Below, one piece after another: positions 22,501-33,420 of a stretch of 64,000 nt of DNA. The notes beneath the pieces were generated by a model. It did not search any database, was not told the DNA's origin, and saw only the letters and a list, made by a program, of their open reading frames with translations. Origin of the DNA: Berberis thunbergii (taxonomy: Eukaryota > Streptophyta > Magnoliopsida > Ranunculales > Berberidaceae); contig QNQO01000801.1 in assembly GCA_003290165.1 (NCBI GenBank), positions 186,001 to 250,000 on the forward strand, given 5' to 3'. Every line of letters begins with the position of its first letter. Within the stretch, counting starts at the first letter, position 1. The translations under genes and the position numbers were made by a program.

Positions 22501-23551
22501 CGAACTAAACATTGTCTCCCATATTGAATCCCAAAATCGGTCTCCATGGAACAAGAGAGAGCTTTGGTAACATCCAGCCAGACTTTGAATCTGATGAATG
22601 GGACAGTGGGATCTCTCAGGGAGGTCGAATCAATTTCCATAATTTTACCGAATTGTTCCTGAAAACGCACCCAATTGGGGACCTCCGTGAAATCAATGGC
22701 CAAATAATTATCATTCCATGGTTGAGGGATCACAAACCATCCAAAGAGGACCCAAGGTCCAAAGAATAGCACATGCATCATATCAGATTTCTCCGCAAAT
22801 TGAATCATATAATAAGTGTTATCGAGATCCCATTTGCTGGCTAACACTTCAACATCAAAATTTGATTGTGCTTCCCATTGAGATGCCATACGTTTGGCGA
22901 AAATTTCCTGTCTTAAGCATTGATGGTGGCAGTATTTGACCACTATTCTGAGGGATGAAGGTTCACCTGAGTGGAAAGAGCGCCTGGCAAATGGGAGATG
23001 TGGAATTGAGAGATTACGTTTGAGTTGGGTTTCCAGGTTGTGGATGTTGGGAGATGGAAGATGAGGTATCATGGATGGAGGTGGTATGGTAGAAGAGGAA
23101 GGATCATATTGGTTTATATTTGGGGAATATGGTAGTTGTAGTCTTGGCGTTGGGATCATTATTGGTGAAGTTGAGGTGGGGGAGTATTGGAAGGGTATGG
23201 GGCTAAGTATGAGCCAGAGTGATCCATTTGTATCGCACTGAAGCAGAAATTGGGATGCCACACAAGAAGGAGATGTATTTGCGAGCATGGAAGTGAGGTA
23301 GAACTAGATTGATTATGTGTAGGGTGAGCGCGAGGAGAGTTTGTGAGATTTAAGACTCGATTAGAGGAATTAATACAGTTAGGTGTAGACTGTGAGGAGG
23401 AAGTCATGGTGATGATGGCCAATGTGATGTGAGTGCGGTGGAGGGAGGCGGTGGTGGAGGTTGAATCTGGAAGATGAGATGTTAATGGAGCTAACGATGA
23501 TATGTTGCAATTGAAGGACCGTACTGCGTAAGACCTGAAACAAACCAACAA
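19520..23551 (-). pseudogene. LINE ORF1 with DUF4283 and zinc knuckle
   Basis: The protein probably starts near 23403 on the minus strand (MTSSSQSTPNC) and shifts frame near 23285. It then shows the DUF4283 region (KRMASQWEAQSNFDVEVLAS, FGPWVLFGWFVI, FTEVPNWVRFQ, PFIRFKVWLDVTKAL) followed by a CCHC zinc knuckle, CFCCGFTGHVFGRYC, at about 22450. A stop follows at about 22392. The C-terminal tail is serine- and proline-rich and continues in broken frames past the hAT element (20146-21550) to about 19560. ORF1 proteins of this type bind nucleic acid in plant L1 particles. The boundary with ORF2 is blurred by TRIM B. Confidence 0.75.
20146..21550. mobile_element. Non-autonomous hAT element, perfect 8-bp TSD
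   Basis: The termini tagggatggcaac and the inverse of tagggatgaca bound the element; gatgctgc flanks it on both sides (20138-20145 and 21551-21558). Subterminal regions are rich in ggcggat/atccgcccc words in inverted order, a common hAT arrangement. The middle is AT-rich (20380-20820) then purine-rich (20840-21350). The open frames at 20828-21220 are simple-sequence artefacts and no transposase is seen. Confidence 0.88.
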
Positions 23552-23560
23552 AAACTAAAC

Positions 23561-24578
23561 CAGACTCTAGCTAACACAGTCAGAGAAAAGCTGCAATAAG
23601 AAGGAAGATGAAATAAATGAAAGGATGAGTGGAGCAATTACAAGGGGAGAGATGGAGCAATTACGAAATGTCTAAACAGTTTAGACTCTACCTGTTCATG
23701 TTATTTGATGCTCCATTCCATCGTTCTAAATCGCTATGCTTTGTTCGATAATAAAAGATTTCTTGCTTCATAAAATACGTTTTTGGAATTTAAATGCAGA
23801 AAATAAATGGATTTCACAAATAGCAATTAAAGATGGGAAAATATCTTTACAAATAACCGAGATTTTGAACCTCTATTTTATTTAAATGGACCATGAATCA
23901 AATTTCCGAATTAACTTACCCCATTTTTTATTTTTTCAAAAATCATTTTCTTAAAGTGCGCATGGTAAAAAAAATAAATTGTCTTAAATTTTACCAGACT
24001 TGAGAATGTCATTTTTGGATAAAAGACTTATATATTTGACATACAATGCAACTACAGATACATGTACAAAAATCCCTGCTTGCTTTCCCCAAAAGCGAAA
24101 AAAAAAAATATATATATATATATATATACTAATAATAAAAAAGTAAAAAAAAATTGCTCACAGGAATTTGATTCAAAAATGACATATGTACGTAGATAAT
24201 TCAATAATTCCACCAACGATGATGGTTTTGGATAATTCCAAATTTCAAAGCATCCATACTGGATCTTAATATGCCTGCATTTGTCATATCATCATCAAAA
24301 CCAGAACTTAAGGGGACAGTCAATGTTACAATGGCAAAAATTGAAACAAATGTAAGTGCTACAGAAGATGTTTATGCGGGATCTACATGACACATTCTGC
24401 AGTTTACAGAGTTGCATAAACAAGTAACTATTTCTTGGACTCAAGGTGGGTTCCGGGTTCATAATGTGCATGTTTCATTCATTGAGTATTAGTTCTATTT
24501 ACATTTGACAATTAGAATCCAGTGAATCATGCTGCGACGCTAGGCCCCAACGTACAACAGAAAAAGTAAGATGCGATG
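23561..24578. other. Spacer and 3' flank of the DUF2062 gene
   Basis: AT-rich with no gene seen. A TA microsatellite lies at 24108-24128. The part nearest 24578 probably holds the 3' UTR of the DUF2062 gene, but no clear polyadenylation signal was identified. Confidence 0.5.
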
Positions 24579-27500
24579 CTAATTATTCCTTACCTTGAGT
24601 TTCACATCAGAGTGAGGACTAAGTTGCTTTTGAGGACTTGTAGGAAGAGTACTGAACTTTTGAACCAAAAGCTTACAACAGGGGAGAAACACCACATAAA
24701 GCATGCCCAAGATGAAAGGTGCCGCAACCAGCCACCCTACCAACTGCAGAAATTGAACAAGTTCAAATAGACATATTCAACTCATATATTCAGAAGAAAG
24801 GGTATAAATGGGTACTGACCGCATGGATAATGCTGTAGAGGACTTCACTCGATGCTTGGCCAGTCAATACTTTTTTAAGTGCATCAGAGGTTAATGGGAA
24901 ATGAGAGCCGCCAGAGAGAAATTCACCAAAGCGCAAAAAAGGGATCACCAGGCTACAGAGCAGAAAATAGAATGGAAAAGTAAGATGGATTTAGATGTAG
25001 TGGAGCGAAAGGTAAAAGTTCAGCTTGTAGACGCTGAGTTGTTTGGCTCTGAAGAAGCATTAACAATACAAGTCCATTCACATGGTACACGAAAATAATA
25101 CAATGTCCAGATTAACTACTTGCGTGAAGTATACCTCACTTTAGTACTTATAGGAGACAACACATAATCATTACATTATGCAACCACAGAATGTTGATCA
25201 CTCAGTAGGCTGCAGGTTCAGATGTCCTAGGAACATCAACCACTGGACAAAATGGTTATGGATAAACCCATAACTTAAATGCCCTAGACAGAAAGTCCAG
25301 TACAATCTACTTGCAGACTATGCAAAAGTAACTTAAAGCGTGTTTGGTTGATAGAACTCCTTCCATGATTTCTTAAAATGTGTTTGGTTGTTAGAATCTC
25401 ATTCCATGGGCATGTAGGGCGATGGAGGAGGAGTGGATAGGAGGAGCTTAGAAACGAAGAGAAAAAGAGAGGTTGTAGAGGACACTCCACCTCCCATGTA
25501 TACAAAGTCACATAGAATGCAATTCCTCGGGTTTCTTGAGAAACATATGAATGTGATTCCTATATTTTGTAAAAAGAACTTATGAAATCCTATGGTTCAT
25601 TATGATAACACTCTTGAAAATAAAATTTGTGGGTATGTTTTGTTACAAGGAATCTTATTCTTGGACTCCAGTCTTTTTCAACAGTTATCAATTTATCATA
25701 GTAACCCCATAACATGTAAGGTTTTTTTTTTTTATATAACAAAACACAGGAATCATATTGTCATGTTTCTCATGAAATATGGGAATTAGATTTTTTGGGA
25801 GAGCATACAGTGTGATTCCTAAATACATGGGAATTCGAGTGTCCTCTACAACGTCACATTTCCCTCTTTCTATCCTATCCACTCTTCTTTCACTCCCATG
25901 TAATGGAATTGCATCAATTAAACATACCATTCCATGGAATAACATTCCATCAACCAAGCATACCCTGTGCAAACTAGAAAACATTTTGAGTAGTGATGAG
26001 ATTAAACATTTATTTACCTCAATTCTATGGGAGTCGCAATGAAGTTAGCAAGCATCATACTTGGCGGGTGACAAAGTGATCCTAGAAGTGCAATAGCCAC
26101 CCCACAAAGGAACACCGTTACCCCTGTTAATTTGAAAGATTTTATCAAACACTAAACCATTGATGATAAAATGAGAAGAAACTCATATCCCTATCTGGTT
26201 CTTACAAAAATCTTCATTTATTTGAAAAAGATAAAACATTAAAAAGAGCCAAGTCAAACGGCAGTTTGAGCCTTTGAGGCCTCAAGTCGTCCATATGACA
26301 AAAGATAGTATCAGAATGACAATTTTTCAATAGCATCATAAACCAAACTGGATTGGCTTGTCCAACAGCATTCAACCAGTGTGGAAATTCTGACTTTTTG
26401 GTCCAATAAATAAATTGCACTCATTCGGATGTGAAACTCATACAAAAAGTATATGATTTACCAGCACTCCTACAATACATGTTCGTTAATATTAGGTTTT
26501 GCACTTTATATTGGTGTTTTGTGTTAAGATGTTGACCACAATTCCATGTTGTTTCAAGGAGATTATACGTTGAGTGACGATTTGACTTCTCTAAAATAAC
26601 TTTGGCTTCAACACTGGAGCGATATGTGGAACACGAACAGAAAATTAACAGCAAAGCATGTCTGAAGCTCAGTCCAAGTAAGATTTGAAGGAGGAGAGAA
26701 AATTGCTCATGAACTTGACATACTCGACTAAGAATCAATAAATAAGCACTGAACTTCTGTCATGGCATCTTATCAAGCAATAGACCCTCCAGCAGTGAGC
26801 GAAACAACTGTATTTACTTAGTTGGTTCTGCATAGGATTCTAGTGGGACATGATTCATTTTTGGGAAGAAGCTAAGGATGTGTTCGGTTGCATGAAATCC
26901 TATGCCATGGGAATCCATGAGGGGACCCCTACATTTTAGGCTAAATTGATATATCACTTCCCATCCACCATTTGTTTTTGTGATCAATAGTGGGAATGGA
27001 AGTCCCATGATCATGGGAATCTCACTCCTTGGTCCCCCAAGGCATGTGATTCTCATGTTTATGAGACTTTCATTCCCACCATTGATAATAAAATCAAATA
27101 GTGCATGTAGAGTTATACCTCTAATTAGCCTAAAATGTAGGAGTCCCCTTATGGATTCCCATGGCATAGGATTCCATGCAACCAAACACACCCTAAATTT
27201 TTAGATACTCAAGAAGACGACACCAACACAACAACAACAAAACAAGCGGGTTTTTTTTTATAAAGAAACTAATGGTCTGCCATAATTGATCTCGAGTTGC
27301 GATGGAGCAATGTTTGGCCATAGGAACTCAGTCAGTCAACCGAAACCAATTGGATATATGTTAGATAGGAAAAATTTTAATCATTCATAGATTAAAATTT
27401 CCTCATAAAAACATGTTACTATGTTAGCATTAGTTTTGTGTTACTATAATGCCTAGTGATATGCAGTTCATAAACAATTTTTTTTCTTTAGAAATTTTCT

Positions 27501-28855
27501 CAAGATTGGTGAAGGTGGTCCAACCTTGTCAACCCGGTTGGATCATAAAAACATGTTCACAAAACTTTCTCCCTCTACCCCCCCCCCCCTTTATTAATCT
27601 AGCTCAGATCTGAATTTCTTGAAACATGTTGTATTCACAAAACTTGATGAGTAAGAGGCTAAACCTTTTTGGAAATGAAAACTAGTTAATGAACACGAAA
27701 TAGTTCTTACAATTCTATGAATTTTGAATCTTAGCTTAACACAGATCACCATTCCATATTAGAAGCTAAACCTTCTATATCATTTGAATACGCTTGATTC
27801 ATACCTACAAGTCGTTTAATAGTCATCCATGATGTTATCATAGTACTTGTTCGAACCTACCAAAGAGCATAAACAATATCTAAAGTAAAAGTTTCATCAA
27901 ATAGTTCCACAAAGCATATTAAATAGTCAGACTGCTAATCCATGGCCCAAACTGAAAGGCTGACATCCCCAATAAGCTCATGATTATCAGAGCAATGTGC
28001 ATGACTTTAAACTGTTTTAATATCTTCCATAGAAGCCCCAAACACAAAATTAAGAGATAAGGATGCTATAGTTCTCCAGCGGGGCGGGCTTAAACCTCAA
28101 ATGCCTAACTTAGGATTGTACTCGGCACCATGCTTCCAAAGTCATCCTACGAACTTTATTCGACACTGATCCAATGGTAGCCATGTTCACTTTGGCAGAT
28201 ACATAGTACCAAGCCATTCCAAAATTTTAATCTAGCCTCTAGACCCTCAAGGAATTGAACTTTGGATGTGGTGTATGGCTAGATACCAAATGTTAAGAAC
28301 CAACCACTGGAGGCGCAATTCTAGAAGTAGGTTATTGTATAAAGCATAAACAAGGTGAAACAGAATAAATACAAAAAGAAGAGGATAGAGAATAATACAA
28401 AGATAGCTGGAGTTGCAATCGAAAATACACACGACATGACAACAAAGCATGGTATGGTATCAGAAGTTGATGCAGATCACAGAAATCAAATCAGTAAATA
28501 AAAAAGAGATGGATTTTGATTTTTGATAAAATGGAGTGGAAATGTATATTACCACATATGGGGAAGACTCCCAGGGTAATACCAAGAGCAGCAGAGAAAG
28601 CCAGCTGCTTCGGTTCCGCCCCTCTGTACAACCACAATTAAACAAATAAACATGGATTCAATTTTGCAAATCGTACAAGAACAAGAAGCGATTGAATTGA
28701 ATTAACCACAATTAAACAAATAAACATGGATTCAATTTTGCAAATCGTACAAGAACAAGAAGCGATTGAATTGAATTGTATTGATACCTGTGCAGTATAA
28801 GAAGAAGTGGATCGACGATCTTCTTGTTCAACCAAGGCATCACTCCGATCTTCAT
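24579..28855 (-). CDS. DUF2062-family membrane protein, five exons, intact
   Basis: This is the only intact host gene I see. Minus-strand coding exons are 28788-28855, 28553-28623, 26018-26123, 24820-24952 and 24579-24743. They total 543 nt (180 residues plus stop) and every intron is GT-AG with matching phase. The protein starts MKIGVMPWLNKKIVDPLL. A hydrophobic stretch lies at residues 29-62 (core GITLGVFPICGVTVFLCG), then HPPSMMLANFIATPIELS. Residues 127-147 form a second membrane segment (WLVAAPFILGMLYVVFL). This pattern matches the plant DUF2062 family, integral membrane proteins of unknown function. The introns host two MITEs and a tandem duplication. A pyrimidine-rich leader (ctcctctcctctcctctcc, minus strand, about 29060-29080) lies upstream. 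The start was chosen as the first ATG giving this frame. The last exon could instead splice on at AAG/GTAAGG (near 24590), which would change only the final residues. Confidence 0.85.
25339..25965. mobile_element. MITE in intron 3 of the DUF2062 gene
   Basis: The left end gcgtgtttggttgatagaa recurs inverted at the right end (ccatcaaccaagcatacc). A second internal copy of tgtgtttggttgttagaa near 25378 suggests an internal duplication. Words such as attccatggaat and ctcctattccc appear on both halves in inverted order. No coding capacity and no clear target duplication. It resembles hAT-type MITEs common in plant introns. Confidence 0.6.
26876..27192. mobile_element. 317-bp fold-back MITE in intron 2 of the DUF2062 gene
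   Basis: The two halves are complementary almost end to end. ggatgtgttcggttgcatg at the left matches the inverse of catgcaaccaaacacacc at the right, and the pairing continues through cctatgccatgggaatccat and tacattttaggcta. Flanking ctaa occurs at 26872-26875 and 27193-27196, a possible 4-bp TSD. Transcripts through this intron could form a long hairpin. Confidence 0.8.
28630..28777. repeat. Perfect 74-bp tandem duplication in intron 1
   Basis: Units 28630-28703 and 28704-28777 are essentially identical (each starting aaccacaattaaacaaataa). The duplication lies wholly in the first intron, just inside the acceptor of exon 2, so the coding sequence is unaffected. Confidence 0.9.
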
Positions 28856-29278
28856 TTTGCTTTGCTTGTTACTCCAAATGAAAGGAACAGATCCACAAAT
28901 TTGGGTTTTCTTCTTATTTACAAGACCAAAGCAACTGAGAGAAAGAAGGAGAAAACTGCCTTGTTTGTTTGTATTTCTGATACAAAATAAAACAAAGAAT
29001 TCAATTCTATTTGTTTGTCTTTGTGTGTTTGTGTGAGAGAAGGTTTGTTGAGTTTCAGGAGAGGAGAGGAGAGGAGATGAGGGAGGAAGAGAAGAAAGAG
29101 GAGTAATAAGTTGCTCGATGTAAAATGAGAGGTGACTGCTTTGCTTTTGGGTTGGAATTGTAATTTGGATTTTGAAGAAAGAGAGAGAGCCGTCTAAATG
29201 AATAACGCAATTATGAACATCAAAGGTCCTCCTCCTCATTCTTCCATCTCTCCCTCTTAGATTTGGATGTAGAAGCAA
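28856..29278 (-). promoter_or_regulatory. 5' UTR and proximal promoter of the DUF2062 gene
   Basis: This is the stretch between the DUF2062 start codon and the terminus of the Mutator-like element. It contains a pyrimidine-rich minus-strand leader with (CTCCT)n repeats near 29057-29083, typical of plant 5' UTRs. I could not fix the transcription start or a TATA box. Only about 420 bp separate the ATG from the transposon. Confidence 0.45.
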
Positions 29279-29497
29279 GGGGGCTTTTGCGCAAAGTGGG
29301 CTGGAGGGGTTCTGCGCACGTGTCTCAGCCATTGGATTTGATCTGATGACTAATATTGATGGATGTGAAATGCAAATTTAATTAAAAGTTTGATCCGACG
29401 GCTGAGATTTATGGATTGAAAATATATGTTTAATTCAAAAATTTTGGCAAATTGGGGAACAAAAATTTGCAAATAGAGAGGGAGTTTTCGGGGAATC

Positions 29498-30616
29498 AAG
29501 CTTTTGAAAAAAAAAAACTAATTCTCGATCTAGATCTGAGGGAGAGGAAGAGGAAGGAGGAAGAGGAAGAGGGAGAGAAAGGGGATCTAAGGGAGAGGAA
29601 TAGGAAGAAGAAGAGGAAGAGGAGTAGGAAAAAGAAGATGAGGGTTCGCTCGATAAAGGGGATCTAAGGGTTTGATATGAGGAAGAAGAATAGGAGGGTT
29701 CGATCTGATTTGAACCTAAAAAGTGGAAGAGGGAGAGAAAGGGGATCTGAGGGAAAGGAAGAGGAAGAGGAGGGTTCGCTCAAGAAGGAAAACTGGAGGA
29801 GAAGCTCGAGAACTGAAGGAGAAGCTCAAGTACTAGTGGAGTTCGACAACTGAAGCTCGAAAAAGGGTAAGTGATGCTCACCTCCAACTGATGTTCTCCT
29901 TCTGCTTCTGCTTTCGTTAGTAAGAAATTATTAGATCATTTGTTAGCAATTCCTATCATTTTGTATGAAAGATTGATAGCATCGTTAGTAAATGGGCAGA
30001 TATGATCTGAAATGGTTTCGCATTTTGTTTATTTATTTTTTTTAGATATCCATACAGAGGATAAATTCTACGATTTTTATTATTTTCCCAATCAATGTGT
30101 ATGTGAGTTTTGGTCTAATTTGTTAATGTGTATGTGAGTTATGTCTAATAATTTGTAGATTCTTCCCAATAATGTTGGTCATTTGATGGTTTAGTACATT
30201 GAGGATTTATTTATTTTTATGAATGGTAGAATATAGTTCTCTTGTTGATACTTGCATGCAATGCCTAATTTGCATGCAACATGACTAGGAGAAAGTAGAG
30301 ACTTCTATGAGAAAAACTATCAAATTATGTACCAAATTTGTCCAAGGATCAGAAGGTAGTGGACACAGTTCATAATGAAAGTTATACCAGTTTTTGTTTC
30401 CTAGTCCTCAAACAAATTTATGTTGTTGCCTTTTGGTTTCCATTGTGGTGTGAGTTGTGATATATATTGAACCCGAATCGATATGTTTACCGTGTTGTCT
30501 TTGGTCAACCTGGATGAGTTTGGCAAGTACCAAACTGAATATTGTTAACCTTACACATTGATCAACTACTACACTTAGGTAGTGACGGTGAGAGGGTTAG
30601 CTTAAAGCATCACTTA
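29498..30616. other. Interior of the MULE: purine-rich leader-like and AT-rich DNA
   Basis: 29520-29830 consists of gaggaagaggaag-type repeats mixed with gatctaaggg, resembling a 5' leader. 29880-30600 is AT-rich with a direct repeat (gtgtatgtgagtt, twice near 30098-30140). No protein was recognised. Confidence 0.5.
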
Positions 30617-30872
30617 GGGGGTGTATTGTATCTGAATTTTGTGGGAAATTTAATAAATTCCATAGATTCTGAAAATCCAAGTGTATTCAATTTGGAATTT
30701 AAAAAGTCCACAAAAGTCTAGGGGTATTCAATATGGATTTCAGAAAGTCCACAAAAGTTTTAAGGTATTCAAAATATCATTCATATTTATGGATTTGGAA
30801 AATCATGGATTCTCATGGACTTTGTAGTGTTAGGTATAAATAACAAAGTTCAATAGTCTGTCACCTCCATAT

Positions 30873-31438
30873 CAAAGATTTCAACGTGAAAAAAGTCTCC
30901 CAAAGTTCTTCCTTGTGCCAGCCCCGAAGAGGTTGGTTCTCATCCTCTTGTTTTCTCGATTCTTTTGCTACAGAAGAACCTTCATTTACAACCCCTGCTT
31001 TTACCAGAAAATCCTCCAATGTCATCTCCCCCAAAGTGGGTTGCCTCCTTCCCTTTGCTTTCTTCTCACCACTATTCTCCTTATGCCCTTGTTGGATCTC
31101 TCTCCACACCTTGCCCTTGTTGGATCTCTCTCCACACCTCATCCACAGTTTTCTTGCTCAAAGGGCCAGCAACAGTTAGGCTGGCCTGATGATGAAGAGT
31201 AGACGTTGGGGCAGGTTCATTGCTTGGGGCCACTGCATTCTCTGTGGCGTCGATCCCCATGGATTGATTCGTCTCAACTGTCCATACATTCTTTAGCAGC
31301 TCATCAAGGTTCATGCTGCTTAATGGCTTGCCCAAGTCCCCCAGCTGGTTCATGTAAAGTGAGACTATAAAGGGAACCTTGCCTAGAAAATGATGGTTGA
31401 TAGTTAGAGTTCTGATCACCACCACCTTGAGAACCCAT
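30873..31438 (-). pseudogene. Captured first exon of an ABI5/AREB-type bZIP gene
   Basis: The minus strand starts MGSQGGGDQ at 31436-31438 and shows the conserved N-terminal blocks of group A (ABF/AREB/DPBF) bZIP factors in order: FSRQGSLYSLTLHE; GDLGKPLSSMNLDELLKNVW; SLTVAGPLSKKTVDEVWREI; RQPTLGEMTLEDFLVKAGVV. These are the C1-C3 phosphorylation domains targeted by SnRK2 and CDPK kinases in abscisic acid signalling. The leucine zipper and C4 region are absent, matching the fact that the first exon of these genes ends before the bZIP domain. The frame is broken twice: near 31390, and by a 28-bp tandem duplication at 31085-31140. It lies between Harbinger ends, so it is a transposon-borne gene fragment. 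AREB3/EEL-like members fit best. Confidence 0.85.
31085..31140. repeat. 28-bp tandem duplication inside the captured bZIP exon
   Basis: Units 31085-31112 and 31113-31140 (each starting gcccttgttggatctctctc) differ at one base. Because 28 is not a multiple of three, it shifts the bZIP frame after KTVDEVWREIQQG. Confidence 0.95.
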
Positions 31439-31957
31439 TGTTTGAAAACCCACCATTCACTGATCTAATCTATATGGCCTAGATTAACACCCAATTCTTC
31501 TTCAACTCCAGAATCCTCATGTAAGAACCCTAAAAAAAAAAAAAAACTCAAATATGTTAGATTCACTAAATTCTCTCAGAAAAAACACAAATGGCATCGT
31601 TTTCTGACTTTAAACCATCTAATCATCCAGTCATTTTCACCCACCTCCACTAACTTAATCCTCAATCCCCAAACCCCAAAAACTAATCTAAACAAAAAAC
31701 ACCCCACATTCAAGGGAATTCATTCCTAACTACTACAAATTAACAAAAAAAAAAAAAAAAACAACCCCACAGTAGCTTTGATCATGAAAAGAAAAAAATA
31801 AAAAATAAACACAAACTCAAATAAAGAAAAAACCAACCACGAAATTAGAAGAAAGAGATTAGAGAGAAAAAGAAACACATATTTACTTCATAAAATACTT
31901 GTTGTGTCGATACAGTAGCATATATTTGCTTCATAAAATACCTGTTGTAATATATAG

Positions 31958-32158
31958 ATGGGAGATTCACAAGGTAACGGTAAATGAAAATATTATAAAA
32001 CTTTGACCGCGGAAGAGAACAATGATTTGCTTCAGCTCATGGTTGAAGGCGCCATGCTTGGGTTCAGGGATATTAATGGTGTTATAAGTAAAACAACCGT
32101 AGAGGCAAAGTTACTTCCAAAACTTAAGATGCTAATTAACGACCTTTTCTTTTTCTAG
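31958..32158 (+). pseudogene. Harbinger Myb/SANT-like ORF fragment
   Basis: The plus-strand reading MGDSQGNGK, one TGA stop, then TAEENNDLLQLMVEGAMLG, SKTTVEAKLLPKLK and a final TAG resembles the N-terminal Myb/SANT-like (PF12776-type) domain often found in the DNA-binding protein of plant PIF/Harbinger elements. The first conserved tryptophan appears to be a leucine (KTLTAEEN). It ends abruptly after about one domain half, so it cannot be functional. Its presence supports the Harbinger assignment. Confidence 0.65.
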
Positions 32159-32434
32159 TTTTTTTAGCAGATGTATCTCTCACTTTTGTTAATTATATGC
32201 GGACGTTTTTTTGTTTCATCACTATTTACCAACTTATTTTTTATCTTGCAAATAATTAGAAATCTATAAAAGTCGTTCATACAAAGTTAGTGGATTTTCA
32301 TAAATCTCTAGAAAGTCTGTAGCAAAAGTCTATGGATTTAAGAAATCATTAAAAGTCCATGGACAATTTAAAGAGTCTGTGGACTTTTCAAATTATTTAT
32401 CAATTCCATAAGAATCCATATACAATACACCCCC

Positions 32435-32754
32435 GTTAAAGTATTTTCACAAATGTCATGGGTAGCAAGGAGGTTATGAAGGTGGCAGAATGTTAGAAGA
32501 CAATGATTCTAGTTCAGAAAAATGAAAACAGAAAATCTGCAGAGTTGTGATTGTCTTTAAAATTAGAATTTGATATTCATTCTGGATGAAGCACTCATGA
32601 TGTGTGGCAAGTTCACTAATGGCATAGTTGTGGTTGTCTTTTGGATGCTTTTGTGACAACAATAGACATTTTGCTTAGGTGCTTGACTCTATATTTGTTT
32701 ATTTTAATGGTTAAATTATTCAATCTGATGTTATTTTTTGTCAACGCAGGAATA
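32435..32754. other. MULE interior, no gene recognised
   Basis: AT-rich sequence right of the Harbinger element; it contains no recognisable protein or RNA. Confidence 0.4.
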
Positions 32755-33420
32755 GCATGCGAAGCGTACGTTGTAAACCATACAGGTTGCTTTATAGGTT
32801 GTAAACCATACACGTTGTAAACCATACGAAATGTGGAAGCTATCAGAAAAAGAGCAAGAGGCGAAAAGAGAGCAAGTGGAACAACCAAACAATGCTCCTG
32901 AGGGTCGTGGCGATCAAACTCATTATCAAAGAGATGAAAGCCAAGTCAACGATCTTTGGTCTTTTACAAGGGACCTAATCAACAATACGTTAGTGGTAGG
33001 TTTATTGATTCTTGTACTTATCTTTTTTAAGCTTTTGGATGGTATGTGATATAACTTTTATGTATGATTGGGTTTTGAGTACATTTGTAATGGGAGTGCT
33101 CAGATGTGTTTTGATTGGGAAAAGTTTGTAATAGCATGGTGGAAAAGTTTTTCCACTATGAATTTGTAATTGACAGGTTTTGTAAACCATACAGGTTGCT
33201 TTTTGTATATATGGTTGCTATTTTGTATACAGGTTGCTTTTATAGGTTGCTATTTTGTAAACCATACAGGTTGCTATATATGGTTGCAATAGCAGGTTGT
33301 ACTACATGGTTGCATGCATAAGGTTGTGCTATATGGTTGCATGCATAACCTATAGTTTCAGGTTGTGCTATATCTATATATAAATCAGGTTGTGCTATAT
33401 AAATTAGGTTGTGCTATATA
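32755..33420 (+). repeat. Irregular minisatellite of aggttgc / gtaaaccata words
   Basis: Short words gtaaaccatacaggttgct, tatatggttgc and aggttgtgctata recur many times in plus orientation, sparsest between 32830 and 33170. An open frame at 32831-33049 (start MWKLSEKEQEAKREQ, ending in a hydrophobic stretch LLILVLIFFKLL) starts in the repeats; I do not recognise it. Confidence 0.65.

Larger units (their letters stand above)
13777..23560 (-). mobile_element. L1-type LINE, near full length, with four later insertions
   Basis: The minus strand reads 5' to 3': ORF1 with DUF4283 and a CCHC zinc knuckle, then endonuclease, reverse transcriptase, zf-RVT and RNase H, ending in a poly-A tail (poly-T at 13777-13793 on the plus strand). 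This is the plant L1 layout. Many stops and frameshifts show it is dead. It is interrupted by an RTE tail (16610-16812), TRIM A (17802-18442), TRIM B (18963-19516) and a hAT element (20146-21550). Its 5' edge near 23560 is approximate and no TSD was found. Confidence 0.85.
30617..32434. mobile_element. PIF/Harbinger element with captured bZIP exon, nested in the MULE
   Basis: The ends are gggggtgtattgtat (30617-) and the inverse tacaatacaccccc (-32434). tta precedes the left end (30614-30616) and gtta follows the right end (32435-32438), consistent with a TTA target duplication plus one extra base. Subterminal regions carry repeated ggattt and agtccac words, as in the Harbinger element at 9392-12275. 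The interior holds a broken Harbinger Myb/SANT-type ORF on the plus strand (31958-32158) and, on the minus strand, the first exon of a group A bZIP gene (30873-31438). The DDE transposase gene is gone. Confidence 0.78.
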
